The notes under the pieces were generated by a model. That model was not told the origin of the DNA. It searched no databases and saw only the letters and a list, made by a program, of their open reading frames with translations. Made by a program: the position numbers and the translations under genes. Below are positions 35,267 to 44,214 of a stretch of 64,000 nt of DNA, one piece after another. Origin of the DNA: Gemmatimonadota bacterium (lineage in GTDB: Bacteria > Gemmatimonadota > Gemmatimonadetes > Longimicrobiales > Gaopeijiaceae); the NCBI GenBank assembly GCA_028873595.1, contig JAPPOV010000009.1:23501-87500 (forward strand). Reading direction: 5' to 3'. Within the stretch, counting starts at the first letter, position 1. Every line of letters begins with the position of its first letter.

Positions 35267-36874
35267 CTATTCATCTACGCGTGTCGGGTCATTGAGATTC
35301 ACTTCGAATCGTTCGTACACAGCGTCAAGAAACGCGCCACCGTAACGAGTCAGGTAGTACAATGGACTTTGAACGCGTTCCGCTGGTTTCCCGTTCGGCA
35401 TCAGGTGGTTCTGCGCCTTCTGGATCTGGGTGAGCGCGATTTCGCTCTCGCGCTTCACCGCCTGCGTGACCTTCTTCTCGACTTCCCCCAGTGCTGCGAA
35501 CGCCTGACTACGTACCGTCTGAACCGGACCCTTCAAGGTCGGGTCAACGGCACTGACGGCCTGTTGCAGGTCACTCACACCACCGCCGATCGCGCCCCGA
35601 AGCTTTCCGATGGAAGCCTTTACGTCTTCCGGAACTCCCTCGCGTGCAAACTCACTCGCGACTTCGTGGAATGGGCGCTGAAGCGCTTCGATCTCGACGT
35701 CGAACTTTTCGAGGATCTTTCCGATCTTCGTCTCGACCGCGGTGACAGCGAATCTCGGCCAGATCACGGGCATTTCGATCCCGTGCGCCTCGAAGTAGGC
35801 ACCCAACTGAGCGAAATACGCCATCTCACCGGGTCCCCCAACGTACGCCACCGTCGGGAAGACATGGCTTTCGACCACAGGCCTGAGCAACACATTCGGG
35901 CTTAGTGCCTTCGAATCCGCGTTGAAGGCCCCATGGACGTCCGATTCGGTGCGAATCTCGGCCGAGGTACGGAGCCGGAACCCGGCGGGGTCTCGGTACA
36001 GCCGCTCCCGTCCGCCTGGCCCCTCGAGGAACAGGTTCACGCCCTCCTCCATGATCGGCACCTGAAGTTCGTATCCCGCGTCCTCGAGTTCGGCAGCAGT
36101 CGCAGAGAGTACACGCTCCAGCTCCTGCGCTCGGGGCAGTTCCTCGAGCAACAGATCCTTCGACGCGGACTTCACGCCCGGATGTGCTGCATCAGTGAAG
36201 AAAAGGCCGAAGCGACCCATTAGATGTTGCAGCAGGCCATGGAAACCATCGGGTATGGTGCCGCCCGACGTGAACCCTTTGCGGAGGAGCGCGACGAACT
36301 CTTCAGCGAAGTCGGATGCAGGGAGATCCTTGATGAAGTCACTGAGGACGGCATCTGCCTCTCGTGCCAGCTCGATTCGGTGGAGAGACGGTCGACCCTC
36401 CTCCACTGGCGACAGGAGCTCATATCGGCGTAGCACGTTGTCCGTGCCCATGAGGTATGTGTGGCTCGCTTCCTCCCAGTCGTGGTCATCCGAGGCCACC
36501 CAAAAGACCGGGATGACCGGCTTGGCCAGCTTCTTCTCCAGAACCTCTGCGAGTCGCACAGAGGTGAGCGCCTTGTACACGCTGTAAAGCGGTCCGCCGT
36601 AGAGGCCCGGCTGCTGGCCGGTCGTGACCATGTATCCCCCCTGCTCCACGAACGCCTCGAGTCGCTCCGGATCCGCACCGGGAGGAACGATCAGTGCATC
36701 GACCGCGCGCTGCCGTGCCGCCGCATCGAAGCGCGTGTCGACCTCCTCCGACTTCTGCTCGAAGGCGTCCGGCGCCGCATAGTGACGTCGATAGAACGAC
36801 ACCGCCTCGGGTTTGCCCACGAGGTAGTCCCGTACCACCGCCGCTCCGGAAGGGCGCGACACGATCAGTTCCAT
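35267..36874 (-). CDS. bshC: Putative cysteine ligase BshC (bacillithiol synthesis)
   Basis: A 535-residue protein with BshC hallmarks: GYMVTTGQQPGLYGGPLYSVYKALTSVRLAE, the VIPVFWVASDDHDWEEA core, the GGPGEMAYFAQLGAYFEAHGIEMPVIWPRF segment, and a long coiled-coil insertion near the C-terminus (~400-490). BshC adds cysteine to glucosaminyl-malate in the last step of bacillithiol synthesis. bshA and bshB are not in the window, so the pathway is inferred from this gene alone. It lies between rlmH and the small coiled-coil gene. Confidence 0.93.
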   Translation of the reverse strand: MELIVSRPSGAAVVRDYLVGKPEAVSFYRRHYAAPDAFEQKSEEVDTRFDAAARQRAVDALIVPPGADPERLEAFVEQGGYMVTTGQQPGLYGGPLYSVYKALTSVRLAEVLEKKLAKPVIPVFWVASDDHDWEEASHTYLMGTDNVLRRYELLSPVEEGRPSLHRIELAREADAVLSDFIKDLPASDFAEEFVALLRKGFTSGGTIPDGFHGLLQHLMGRFGLFFTDAAHPGVKSASKDLLLEELPRAQELERVLSATAAELEDAGYELQVPIMEEGVNLFLEGPGGRERLYRDPAGFRLRTSAEIRTESDVHGAFNADSKALSPNVLLRPVVESHVFPTVAYVGGPGEMAYFAQLGAYFEAHGIEMPVIWPRFAVTAVETKIGKILEKFDVEIEALQRPFHEVASEFAREGVPEDVKASIGKLRGAIGGGVSDLQQAVSAVDPTLKGPVQTVRSQAFAALGEVEKKVTQAVKRESEIALTQIQKAQNHLMPNGKPAERVQSPLYYLTRYGGAFLDAVYERFEVNLNDPTRVDE

Positions 36875-36875
36875 C

Positions 36876-37343
36876 TCAGCCTTTGTGGTAGGGTTCCCCG
36901 CGCAGGATCGTACCCGCTCGGTACAGTTGTTCAGCCAGAAACAGTCTCGCCATTTCGTGCGGCAACGTCATGTCCGACAGGGAAAGTCGCAGGCGTGACC
37001 GCTGCAACACCGCGTCGCCGAGGCCGAACGCCCCGCCGATCACGAAGGCGACACCGGACGACGCCTCCATCATCTTCGCCTCGAGCCAATGTGCAAACGC
37101 AGGTGAATCCATACCCGTGCCGTCGCGCGTCATCGCGACCACGTCAAACTGTGGTGGGACCCGGTCCAGGATCCGCTTCGCCTCGGCGTCCTTGACCTGG
37201 CTCGGTGTCATCGATCGGGCTGACTCCTGATGGACCTCGATGAAATCCAGCTTCCAGTACCGGCCGGCTCGCCTCTCGTACTCCCGGACTGCGTCCGAGA
37301 GTTCACCACGGATCTTCCCGACCACGACGACCGTCACCCGCAT
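36876..37343 (-). CDS. rlmH: 23S rRNA (pseudouridine-1915-N3)-methyltransferase RlmH
   Basis: A 155-residue SPOUT-class methyltransferase acting on 70S ribosomes. It begins MRVTVVVVGKIR and shows FVIGGAFGLGDAV, the knot-forming LSLSDMTLPHEMARLFLAEQLYRA, and the family C-terminus GEPYHKG. ATG 37343 overlaps the end of lpxK by 10 bases; a longer upstream frame is rejected. Length equals the family norm. Confidence 0.97.
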   Translation of the reverse strand: MRVTVVVVGKIRGELSDAVREYERRAGRYWKLDFIEVHQESARSMTPSQVKDAEAKRILDRVPPQFDVVAMTRDGTGMDSPAFAHWLEAKMMEASSGVAFVIGGAFGLGDAVLQRSRLRLSLSDMTLPHEMARLFLAEQLYRAGTILRGEPYHKG

Positions 37344-38365
37344 TGGACTGGACTCCCGCCTCGTATGAGTGCCCGGACCGCATCCTCTCCCCAATCCCAG
37401 TGAAGCCCCTGCTCCATCACATAGCAGGCCCCGAGCTCCTCCGCGAAGGGTTCGAGCTTCACCGCGTCCTTTTCGGTTACGACGATCGCCCCGTCGCCAG
37501 CCCGGCGGCGCGCATCGAGTACTTCCGACTCGGAAAATTCGTGGTGATCAGCATAACCCCGGAGGACGACCTCCCCGTCCACGACCTCCGCTACGCTCTG
37601 TGCCACCGCGCTGGGGCGCCCGACCGCGGTCAGCACGAGCGCCGAGTCCAGTGCCCTCGCATCAACCGGCTCTCCCGACGGCATTGCGAGCGGCCTCCAC
37701 GCACCCGACACCAGGTGCACGCAGCCGATCACTGGAGTCTCCGGGACCAGATCGAAAACGCGCTGTGCCAATGACCGCGCGTGCTTGGCCGTCGTCGTCC
37801 GCCGCGAGATCACGATGGCATCTGCTCGCCCCAACGCACCATACGGCTCGCGGTACGGTCCACGAGGAAGGACCGGTCCGGGGAACCGATCCTCTGCGGC
37901 AAGGATGACCAGGTCGACGTCACGATCGATCCAGCGGTGCTGGAAAGCGTCATCGAGCACGATCGAGCGTGCGCCGGCGAGCCTGGCTTCGTGGGCACCA
38001 GCGACCCGATCACGCTGCACGAAGACAGGAATGTCGGGCGTCCATCGCCGATGGAGCGCAGGCTCGTCCATGCCGTAGCCTCCATGCACGAGGCACGGCT
38101 TCTTCCCTGCCTCTGCCAGGTCACGCGCCACCCACGACGCGATGGGCGTCTTGCCGGTTCCTCCGACTGCCAGGTTGCCAATCGAGATCACTCTGAGCCC
38201 GTCGATGTGCACGGGGTTCGTATTGTCGAATCGACGGTTTCGACTCTTCACATGGTACCGCCAGACCCACTCGAGTGGCAGCAGCATCACGCTCACGACC
38301 ACACCGAGGAAGCCGGCATCACCGCGCCAGAGGCGATGAGCGAACATCTGGATCGGACCCATCAT
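37334..38365 (-). CDS. lpxK: Tetraacyldisaccharide 4'-kinase (lipid A)
   Basis: A 343-residue membrane-associated kinase that phosphorylates the lipid A precursor at the 4' position. An N-terminal membrane helix (FLGVVVSVMLLPLEWVWRYHV) is followed by the P loop GNLAVGGTGKTP near residue 65, VLDDAFQHRWIDRDVDLVIL, and a later VTEKDAVKLEP motif. The ATG at 38365 overlaps the stop of the upstream acyltransferase as ATGA. Confidence 0.96.
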   Translation of the reverse strand: MMGPIQMFAHRLWRGDAGFLGVVVSVMLLPLEWVWRYHVKSRNRRFDNTNPVHIDGLRVISIGNLAVGGTGKTPIASWVARDLAEAGKKPCLVHGGYGMDEPALHRRWTPDIPVFVQRDRVAGAHEARLAGARSIVLDDAFQHRWIDRDVDLVILAAEDRFPGPVLPRGPYREPYGALGRADAIVISRRTTTAKHARSLAQRVFDLVPETPVIGCVHLVSGAWRPLAMPSGEPVDARALDSALVLTAVGRPSAVAQSVAEVVDGEVVLRGYADHHEFSESEVLDARRRAGDGAIVVTEKDAVKLEPFAEELGACYVMEQGLHWDWGEDAVRALIRGGSPVQCG

Positions 38366-38988
38366 CCCTGATCCCGTTCATTCAACGCAGTCCCGATCTC
38401 TTCGGCGATGCGATCGAGATCTTCTCGAGACGAGTCCCTGGGTATCGATCGCGGCTCAAGGTATTCGATCCGGATCCGCGAGAAGGGTTTCGGCAGAAGA
38501 AACGAGTCCCAGCTGTTGAAGTGCCAGCCCGACGACGCAGTCAGGGCAATCGGAACGACGGGTACCCCGGCTATCTGAGCGGCCGCCAGTGCGCCGGGCT
38601 TGAACACGCCTGGAGGCCCCGTCGGCCCATCCGGTGTCACTGCGAGGTCCCTGCCTTGCCCGGCAGCCCTTACGAGTCCCTTGAGCCCCTTTCGACCGCC
38701 ACGGGCACTGGACCCTCGCACGGTCCCGAATCCGTTGCGATGCAGCACCCGGGTGACGTACTCACCGTCGTCGTGTTCGCTCACGAGGACGACGATCCCT
38801 TCATGGCGGTGGTAGTGGATCAGCGGAAGGAGCTGGCCGTGCCAGAAGACGAACATGACCGGCTGGCCTGCCTCCCGGAACTGGAGATAGTGTCGCTCTC
38901 CAGAACGCTCGACCCGGGTCGTCAGGAAGAGGCCGGCGACAAAGCCCGTCCCGAGGACTCCCGCGCTCTCGAAGCGGATCTCGCTCAC
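38362..38988 (-). CDS. DUF374 lysophospholipid acyltransferase family protein
   Basis: A 208-residue LPLAT-superfamily protein of the DUF374 type. Seen: FVFWHGQLLPLIHYHRHEGIVVLVSEHDDGEYVTRVLHRNGFGTVRGSS, where the HGQ region corresponds to the acyltransferase block, and AVTPDGPTGPPGVFKPGALAAAQ. It is adjacent to lpxB and lpxK in many diderms and may transfer an acyl group to a lipid A or phospholipid precursor; the exact acceptor is unknown. The GTG start overlaps the lpxB stop as GTGA. Confidence 0.88.
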   Translation of the reverse strand: MSEIRFESAGVLGTGFVAGLFLTTRVERSGERHYLQFREAGQPVMFVFWHGQLLPLIHYHRHEGIVVLVSEHDDGEYVTRVLHRNGFGTVRGSSARGGRKGLKGLVRAAGQGRDLAVTPDGPTGPPGVFKPGALAAAQIAGVPVVPIALTASSGWHFNSWDSFLLPKPFSRIRIEYLEPRSIPRDSSREDLDRIAEEIGTALNERDQG

Positions 38989-40118
38989 GATGCGTCCTTG
39001 ATCAGAGTCAGCGCCATCTCTGCCGTCCGAGCGGACGCGCCGGCTCCCCCCATGTTCGCGATGATGCGCTCGAAGGCGGCCTGCTGCCGTGCTCTGGCAT
39101 CGCTTTCCGATCGGAGCAGTTCGAGGAGCATCGGCGTGACCACCTCCGGAACGACCTCCTCCTGCACCACCTCGGGAACCACGCGCTCACCAAGGAGCAC
39201 ATTCGGCAGCCCGATGTGCTCGACCTTCAGGACGCGCCGTGCGATGAATGCGGTGACAGGACTGGTTCGATAGGCGATGACGAAGGGCGTCCCCTCGAGA
39301 GCGGTCTCCAGTGTCGACGTACCCGACTTCACGAGCGCAACGTCCGCCCACCGCTGAAGCGCGCGCGTCTCGGTCACCGCTCGCATCCCGACACCCTCGA
39401 ACGCCGCCTCGCTCATGGTCTCAGCCCGTGAGAACAGCACCTGCACATCCGGTCTCTCCTGGACCACTGCCCGGGCGATCTGAGCGAAGGCGTCCAGGTG
39501 ATGATCCAGCTCCTGTCGGCGAGATCCGGGGAGTACACTCAGGAGCGGCCGATCGGGGTCGAGCCCCCACCGACGAAAGCACGACGCTCGAGTCGGTACG
39601 TCATCCGACCGGTCGAGGAGCGGATGCCCCACATATTCCGCGTTTGCGCCGTACCGACGCAGGAGGGCCTCTTCGAATGGCAGAACGGTTGCGACCGCAT
39701 CGGTCGTGGATGCCAGTCTCCTGGCTCGCCCGCTCTTCCACGCCCACACCTTGGGCGGGATGTAGTACAGCACCCTGCATCCGCGTTCGTGAGCTACGCG
39801 TGCAATCCGGAGATTGAAGCCCGCGTAGTCCACGAGCACCACCAGATCAGGGCGCTGCCTGTCGATGACGCTGACGATCTCGCGCTCCAATCTCCTGAAG
39901 TACGGAATTCGGGAAAGCACCTCCATGAATCCCATGACGGCCAGTGCGTCCAGTTCCGCGATCAGGTGCACGCCCTGGCCCTTCAGCTGGTCCCCACCCA
40001 TGCCGATGAAACGGGCGGTCGGGACCTGTTCCTTCACGGCACCCACGAACGCGGCAGCGTGTTGGTCCCCGGATACCTCGCCAGCGAGAACCAGGATCGT
40101 TGGGCCGGGATCGGTCAG
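38985..40118 (-). CDS. lpxB: Lipid-A-disaccharide synthase, with a CTG start
   Basis: A 377-residue GT19 glycosyltransferase that joins UDP-diacyl-GlcN and lipid X. The first ATG, GTG or TTG in frame is a GTG at 40046, which would remove the conserved N-terminal strand and the AGEVSGDQHAA glycine loop. A CTG at 40118-40116 restores a TDPGPTILVLAGEVSGD start that lines up with Met1 of E. coli LpxB (MTEQRP...). It overlaps the stop of the 44-residue gene as CTGA. Further motifs: FIGMGGDQL, YYIPPKVWAWKSGRA, GHPLLD and SVLPGSRRQEL. Confidence 0.95.
   Translation of the reverse strand: MTDPGPTILVLAGEVSGDQHAAAFVGAVKEQVPTARFIGMGGDQLKGQGVHLIAELDALAVMGFMEVLSRIPYFRRLEREIVSVIDRQRPDLVVLVDYAGFNLRIARVAHERGCRVLYYIPPKVWAWKSGRARRLASTTDAVATVLPFEEALLRRYGANAEYVGHPLLDRSDDVPTRASCFRRWGLDPDRPLLSVLPGSRRQELDHHLDAFAQIARAVVQERPDVQVLFSRAETMSEAAFEGVGMRAVTETRALQRWADVALVKSGTSTLETALEGTPFVIAYRTSPVTAFIARRVLKVEHIGLPNVLLGERVVPEVVQEEVVPEVVTPMLLELLRSESDARARQQAAFERIIANMGGAGASARTAEMALTLIKDAS
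40115..40118 (-). promoter_or_regulatory. CTGA stop/start overlap, small membrane gene to lpxB
   Basis: TTC TGA at the end of the 44-residue gene contains CTG, the inferred lpxB start, giving a four-base CTGA overlap. It matches the arrangement at surE, 22.6 kb away. Confidence 0.65.
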
Positions 40119-40249
40119 AAGGCCCAGCTGAGGTACCAGATCACGCCGACGACAACGACCAGATAGAGCATCAGCTTCCGCTGGTGCATCCCTCCGCGCG
40201 TATCCATCCAGTTTGCCTTGCGACGCTTGCGTGCGCGTATCAGGGACAT
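40115..40249 (-). CDS. 44-residue membrane protein between lpxA and lpxB
   Basis: A short ORF with a Shine-Dalgarno (GAGG, eight-base spacer) before ATG 40249. It has a strongly basic N-terminal part (RARKRRK, then HQRK) and one C-terminal hydrophobic helix (LMLYLVVVVGVIWYLSWAF). The basic side should stay cytosolic, with the helix in the inner membrane. I do not recognise a family. It fills the lpxA-lpxB gap with no spare space, and its stop is used to start lpxB, so it is very likely translated. Confidence 0.75.
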   Translation of the reverse strand: MSLIRARKRRKANWMDTRGGMHQRKLMLYLVVVVGVIWYLSWAF

Positions 40250-40294
40250 GGCGTCAACCTCGCTTCCGGCGCCTTGCGGCCGGGGTGTGTTGCT

Positions 40295-41083
40295 TCACGT
40301 CGTGATGCCGCGCTCACTGGCGCGGATGAATTCGATCATATGCCGAACCTCCGGCACACCCTCGATCTCTTCCTCGGCTCGATCGAGCGCCTTGGAGAGG
40401 TTCACATCGCTCTTGAAGAGCATGCGGTATGCCGCCTTGAGCGCCTTCCGGACATGATCGGACACTCCGCGACGCTCTAGTCCGACTGTGTTGAGACCGG
40501 AGAGCCGCGGGGGGTTCCCTGCAGCTCGGCAGTACGGGGGTACGTCCTGCGAAACGCGGGAGCCTCCTCCCACGAACGCATGTGCACCGATTCGAACGAA
40601 CTGATGGATCGGCGTGAGACCGCCAACAATCACCCAGTCCTCGATCCGTACATGACCGGCCATATTCACAGAGTTGGCGAGAATCACATGGTTTCCCAAC
40701 TCGCAATCGTGCGCCACGTGCGTGTAGGCCATGAGAAGACAGTCGCTGCCCACCACCGTACGGCCGGATGCAGCCGTCCCCCGGTTCAGCGTCGCAAACT
40801 CACGGATGACCGTCCGGTCTCCGATTTCGAGCGTTGACAGCTCACCCCGGTACTTGAGATCCTGGGGATCCGTGCCCAGGACTGCACCATTCCCGACCTT
40901 GCAGTCCTCACCCAGAATCGTGTCCCGCTCGATCAGGACACGCGGGCCGATCGTCGTACCATGACCCACGGAAACACCCGGGCCGATCAGTGCCCACGGC
41001 CCGATGCTGACACCCTCTCCGATCTGTGCGTCGGAGTCCACGATCGCGGAAGGATGGATCATCGTATCGGCTCGTGCCGTCAT
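40295..41083 (-). CDS. lpxA: UDP-N-acetylglucosamine acyltransferase
   Basis: A 262-residue left-handed beta-helix trimer enzyme, exactly the length of E. coli LpxA, catalysing the first step of lipid A synthesis. Hexapeptide repeats fill the first ~190 residues ([20 protein letters not shown]). The catalytic His lies in [13 protein letters not shown], and the C-terminus is the usual helical part ([15 protein letters not shown]). ATG 41083 is preferred over 41101 because GGGAAGGG precedes it. Confidence 0.96.
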   Translation of the reverse strand: MTARADTMIHPSAIVDSDAQIGEGVSIGPWALIGPGVSVGHGTTIGPRVLIERDTILGEDCKVGNGAVLGTDPQDLKYRGELSTLEIGDRTVIREFATLNRGTAASGRTVVGSDCLLMAYTHVAHDCELGNHVILANSVNMAGHVRIEDWVIVGGLTPIHQFVRIGAHAFVGGGSRVSQDVPPYCRAAGNPPRLSGLNTVGLERRGVSDHVRKALKAAYRMLFKSDVNLSKALDRAEEEIEGVPEVRHMIEFIRASERGITT

Positions 41084-41102
41084 TGATGTCCCTTCCCGCA
41101 TT

Positions 41103-42383
41103 TCAACGATCCATGATCCGAGCCATAAACTCGGCCTCGGCTACGACCTCGCCATTGACGAGACCTCGACCGGAGAGCTTGCACATCCGTCGCTTGATCG
41201 AGATCACGTCGAGCTCGAAGACCAGCGTGTCACCGGGAGTGACCGGCTTTCGGAATTTCACGTTATCCATCGTCATGAAATACACGACCTTGTCTTCCGG
41301 GTTCTCCACATGGTCCATAAGGAGGAGCCCGCCGCACTGGGCCATCGCCTCGATGATCAGGACCCCTGGCATGATCGGATGCCCCGGGAAGTGTCCCTGA
41401 AAGAACGGCTCATTGATCGTGACGTTCTTTACGCCGACGACGCTCTTCCCCGATTCGAAATCGAGGACGCGATCGACGAGGAGCATCGGAAAACGGTGTG
41501 GCAGGAATTCCATGATCCGTGCCGTGTCCGCCACGGGTGGGCCATTGCGACGGATGTGCGTCTGGATGGCACGGGCCAGGGCTACGTTGCCCTCGTGACT
41601 CGGACGATCCGCGACGACATGGGCCTGAAGTCGCCCCCCAAGGAGCGCCAGGTCACCCATCACGTCCCCGACCTTATGGCGGAGGAACTCGTCGTCGAAA
41701 CGAAGCCCCTCGTTCATCACGCCGTCATCGTCCAGGACCACGGCATTCTCGAGCGATGCGCCCAGCGCGAGCCCGCGCGCATGAAGCTGATCTACCTCCG
41801 CCTTGAATCCGAATGTCCGCGCTGGTGCGATCTCCGCCTTGAATGAGCCGTCCAATTCGTAGGAGCCATAGCGACGACCGATCGTCGGATGTTCAAAGTC
41901 GATCGTAGCCGAGACTCGAAGTCTCGAGTTGGGCGTAGCAACGTACGAGGATCCATTGCCACACTCGGCCTGAACGGGGCTATTCAGCGTCAGCACCGTG
42001 GCTTCCCCATCCTGATCGATCGGCCCGGCACCGGACAACGCCTCGAAGTAGTCGAGGAACGAGCCGTCTCGGATTGGCACCTCGGGCCCATCAAGCTCGA
42101 CGATGAGGTTGTCGATCCGGTGTGCCGCCACAGCTGCCATGAGGTGTTCAACCGTCAGCACCCTGGTGTCGCCCTCACCGATGGTGATGCCGTGGTCGGT
42201 GTCCACCACATGCTCGAGATCGGCAGGAACGGACGGAGCTCCGTCGAGATCGGTCCGAATGAAGACTACGCCCGAACCCGGCTTGCCCGGGCGAAACGTC
42301 ACGCGCGCGGACTCGCCGGAGTGCACGCCGAAGCCGTCTAGTGTGGCCTCAGACGAAATGGAGCGCTGTGCGGGGCCGCTCAT
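41103..42383 (-). CDS. lpxC-fabZ: LpxC-FabZ fusion: UDP-acyl-GlcNAc deacetylase / 3-hydroxyacyl-ACP dehydratase
   Basis: A 426-residue bifunctional protein. Residues ~1-275 are LpxC, the zinc deacetylase committing to lipid [33 protein letters not shown] with a zinc-ligand His, and a later [15 protein letters not shown] with the other ligands. Residues ~285-426 are Fab[15 protein letters not shown] and the catalytic [28 protein letters not shown] 42383 has GAGG upstream; a GTG at 42425 is an alternative. The same fusion is known in Bacteroidetes and relatives. Confidence 0.95.
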   Translation of the reverse strand: MSGPAQRSISSEATLDGFGVHSGESARVTFRPGKPGSGVVFIRTDLDGAPSVPADLEHVVDTDHGITIGEGDTRVLTVEHLMAAVAAHRIDNLIVELDGPEVPIRDGSFLDYFEALSGAGPIDQDGEATVLTLNSPVQAECGNGSSYVATPNSRLRVSATIDFEHPTIGRRYGSYELDGSFKAEIAPARTFGFKAEVDQLHARGLALGASLENAVVLDDDGVMNEGLRFDDEFLRHKVGDVMGDLALLGGRLQAHVVADRPSHEGNVALARAIQTHIRRNGPPVADTARIMEFLPHRFPMLLVDRVLDFESGKSVVGVKNVTINEPFFQGHFPGHPIMPGVLIIEAMAQCGGLLLMDHVENPEDKVVYFMTMDNVKFRKPVTPGDTLVFELDVISIKRRMCKLSGRGLVNGEVVAEAEFMARIMDR

Positions 42384-42465
42384 CGAGCCTCGAAGTTCAT
42401 GGCGGACAGTGTTTTCACCCGTCACCCGGGCGACAAAGAAAGGTAACGGGGAGCCGCTTCGCGGC

Positions 42466-43593
42466 CTACTCGCCCTGAGCGTCGTCCCCCTCTACAAGCG
42501 CAGAAAGTCGTCGGACCTCTGCCTCTAGTTGTTCGACCTGTTCCCTGAGGTGAGGAATCCGTCCGACATCGGTTTGCCGCCGGATTCCCTCGGCGTGTGG
42601 GCGGGCCGGGAAACCGAACATCGTCGCGTTGGCCGGCACGCTGCTCGTCACGCCCGCCCTGACGGTGATCCGTGCGCCGTCCCCGACCTCGAGATGGTTG
42701 GCCACGCCTGCCTGCCCCCCGAGCCACACGTCCTTGCCAATCCGGGTCGATCCCGACACACCGACCTGCCCCGCAAGCAGGCTCCGGATACCGATGCGAA
42801 CGTTGTGCGCGATGTGCACAAGGTTGTCGATCTTCACGCCGGATTCGATTCGGGTGTCGCCAAGTGACCCGCGGTCGATCGCGGTATTCGCCCCGATCTC
42901 CACGCCATCGCCAACCACGCACCGGCCCACCTGCGGGATCTTCCGGTGCTCACCGTCGATTCGCGTGTAGCCGAATCCATCGGCGCCGAGTCGGGTCCCG
43001 GAGTGGATCTCGACCTCATCACCGATGAGGGTGTCGTGGTACGTGACCACATGAGGATGCAGGACGCTGTTTGAACCGATCGTCGTGTTGGCTCCGAGCA
43101 CACAGTGCGGGCCCACCCGCGACCCTGAGCCGATCGTGACACCGGACTCCAGAACGGCATAGGGCCCCACAGAGGCCCCGGGGCCAAGGATCACGCCGCG
43201 TCCCAAGACCGCGGTCGGATGAACCTCAGACGGGTGATCAGCCGATGGATGCAGCCGAACGAGGAGACGCTGGAGTGCCGGATACGGGTCGTCAACCACG
43301 ACCGCACTCGAACCCACTGGGAGCGCACCTGCCAATCGCTCGGAGACGAGAAATGCTCCAGCACGGCATCCCTCGACGTACTTCAGGTATTTCGGCGCCG
43401 CCAGGAAGGCGATTTGGTCCTCCCCAGCCTCGTCCACCGGAGCGACCCCGGACAGCGAGCGGTCGGGATCACCGACACACCGACCGCCCACCAGGTCCGA
43501 AATGTCGCGGAGACGGAGTGTGTCCACAGAACGCGAAGCTGTGCGGCCGAGGCCTGGTGCTGGACTAGTTGCCCGGGCCAACTCCTGCAGCAT
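42466..43593 (-). CDS. lpxD: UDP-3-O-acyl-glucosamine N-acyltransferase
   Basis: A 375-residue acyltransferase adding the second acyl chain of lipid A. The N-terminal uridine-binding domain (LRLRDISDLVGG, FLAAPKYLKYV) is followed by hexapeptide repeats from ~100 to ~320, with the catalytic His in NLVHIAHNVRIG, and a C-terminal helix (VEQLEAEVRRLSALVEG). The annotated ATG overlaps skp by 29 bases; a GTG at 43527 directly before the conserved region is an alternative start. Confidence 0.95.
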   Translation of the reverse strand: MLQELARATSPAPGLGRTASRSVDTLRLRDISDLVGGRCVGDPDRSLSGVAPVDEAGEDQIAFLAAPKYLKYVEGCRAGAFLVSERLAGALPVGSSAVVVDDPYPALQRLLVRLHPSADHPSEVHPTAVLGRGVILGPGASVGPYAVLESGVTIGSGSRVGPHCVLGANTTIGSNSVLHPHVVTYHDTLIGDEVEIHSGTRLGADGFGYTRIDGEHRKIPQVGRCVVGDGVEIGANTAIDRGSLGDTRIESGVKIDNLVHIAHNVRIGIRSLLAGQVGVSGSTRIGKDVWLGGQAGVANHLEVGDGARITVRAGVTSSVPANATMFGFPARPHAEGIRRQTDVGRIPHLREQVEQLEAEVRRLSALVEGDDAQGE

Positions 43594-44122
43594 CGGCAGC
43601 CTGGAGCCGCGCGATGACGTCCTGGGTCAGGTCGAGAGCAGGATCCGCGGATACGATCGAGCCCGCAGCTGCATCCAGGATCAGCGCGTATGCTCCCTCT
43701 TCGCGAAGCTGTTCGATGATCGTGGTGATGTTGTCCATCACAGGCTGAATCAGAGCCGCCCGACGTTGGTTCGCAACCTCCTGGAGCTGCGTGGTACGCT
43801 GCTGGTACTCCTGGAACTTCTGCTGGAGCTGCTGCTCTCGGTTCTGCCGTGCCTCAGGCGAAAGTGTCAGCTGCTGCTGCTGAAGCGCCGTCTCGAGATT
43901 CTGCAGCTCCGTCTCGAGCTGGGTGATCTCATTTTGATAACCCGCCATCTCGGCGTCGAATGCCGCCTGTGCGGCCTCCGCCGCCGGAGCGTTCACCAGG
44001 ATCTCCTGGGAATTGATGTAGCCGATCTTGAGCGTCTGCGCCTCAGCGGACCCAGCCGTGAGCATGAGGGCCAGCGCGCCGAGCGCGAATGAGGTGCCTC
44101 GCATGGTCGTACTCCGTTTCAT
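43565..44122 (-). CDS. skp: Periplasmic chaperone Skp/OmpH
   Basis: A 185-residue exported chaperone for outer-membrane proteins. ATG 44122 gives a signal peptide (SFALGALALMLTAGSAEAQ); the longer upstream frame overlaps bamA and lacks sense. The mature part starts LKIGYINSQEILVNAP, typical of OmpH, and continues as a long Gln/Glu-rich coiled coil (~45-130). It directly follows bamA, so both act in the same outer-membrane assembly route. Confidence 0.93.
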   Translation of the reverse strand: MKRSTTMRGTSFALGALALMLTAGSAEAQTLKIGYINSQEILVNAPAAEAAQAAFDAEMAGYQNEITQLETELQNLETALQQQQLTLSPEARQNREQQLQQKFQEYQQRTTQLQEVANQRRAALIQPVMDNITTIIEQLREEGAYALILDAAAGSIVSADPALDLTQDVIARLQAADAAGVGPGN

Positions 44123-44214
44123 GTTCGTACCGCCGAACAGTCCTAGTCGGCTCTTCGGCAGCAGGTTCCCGTGTTCCACCGAATCTACTCGCATCGGCGG
44201 CAGCCTAGAAATCT

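Noticed and set aside
38985..40046. lpxB starting at GTG 40046
   Set aside because: It would remove the first strand and the AGEVSGD loop required for the fold.
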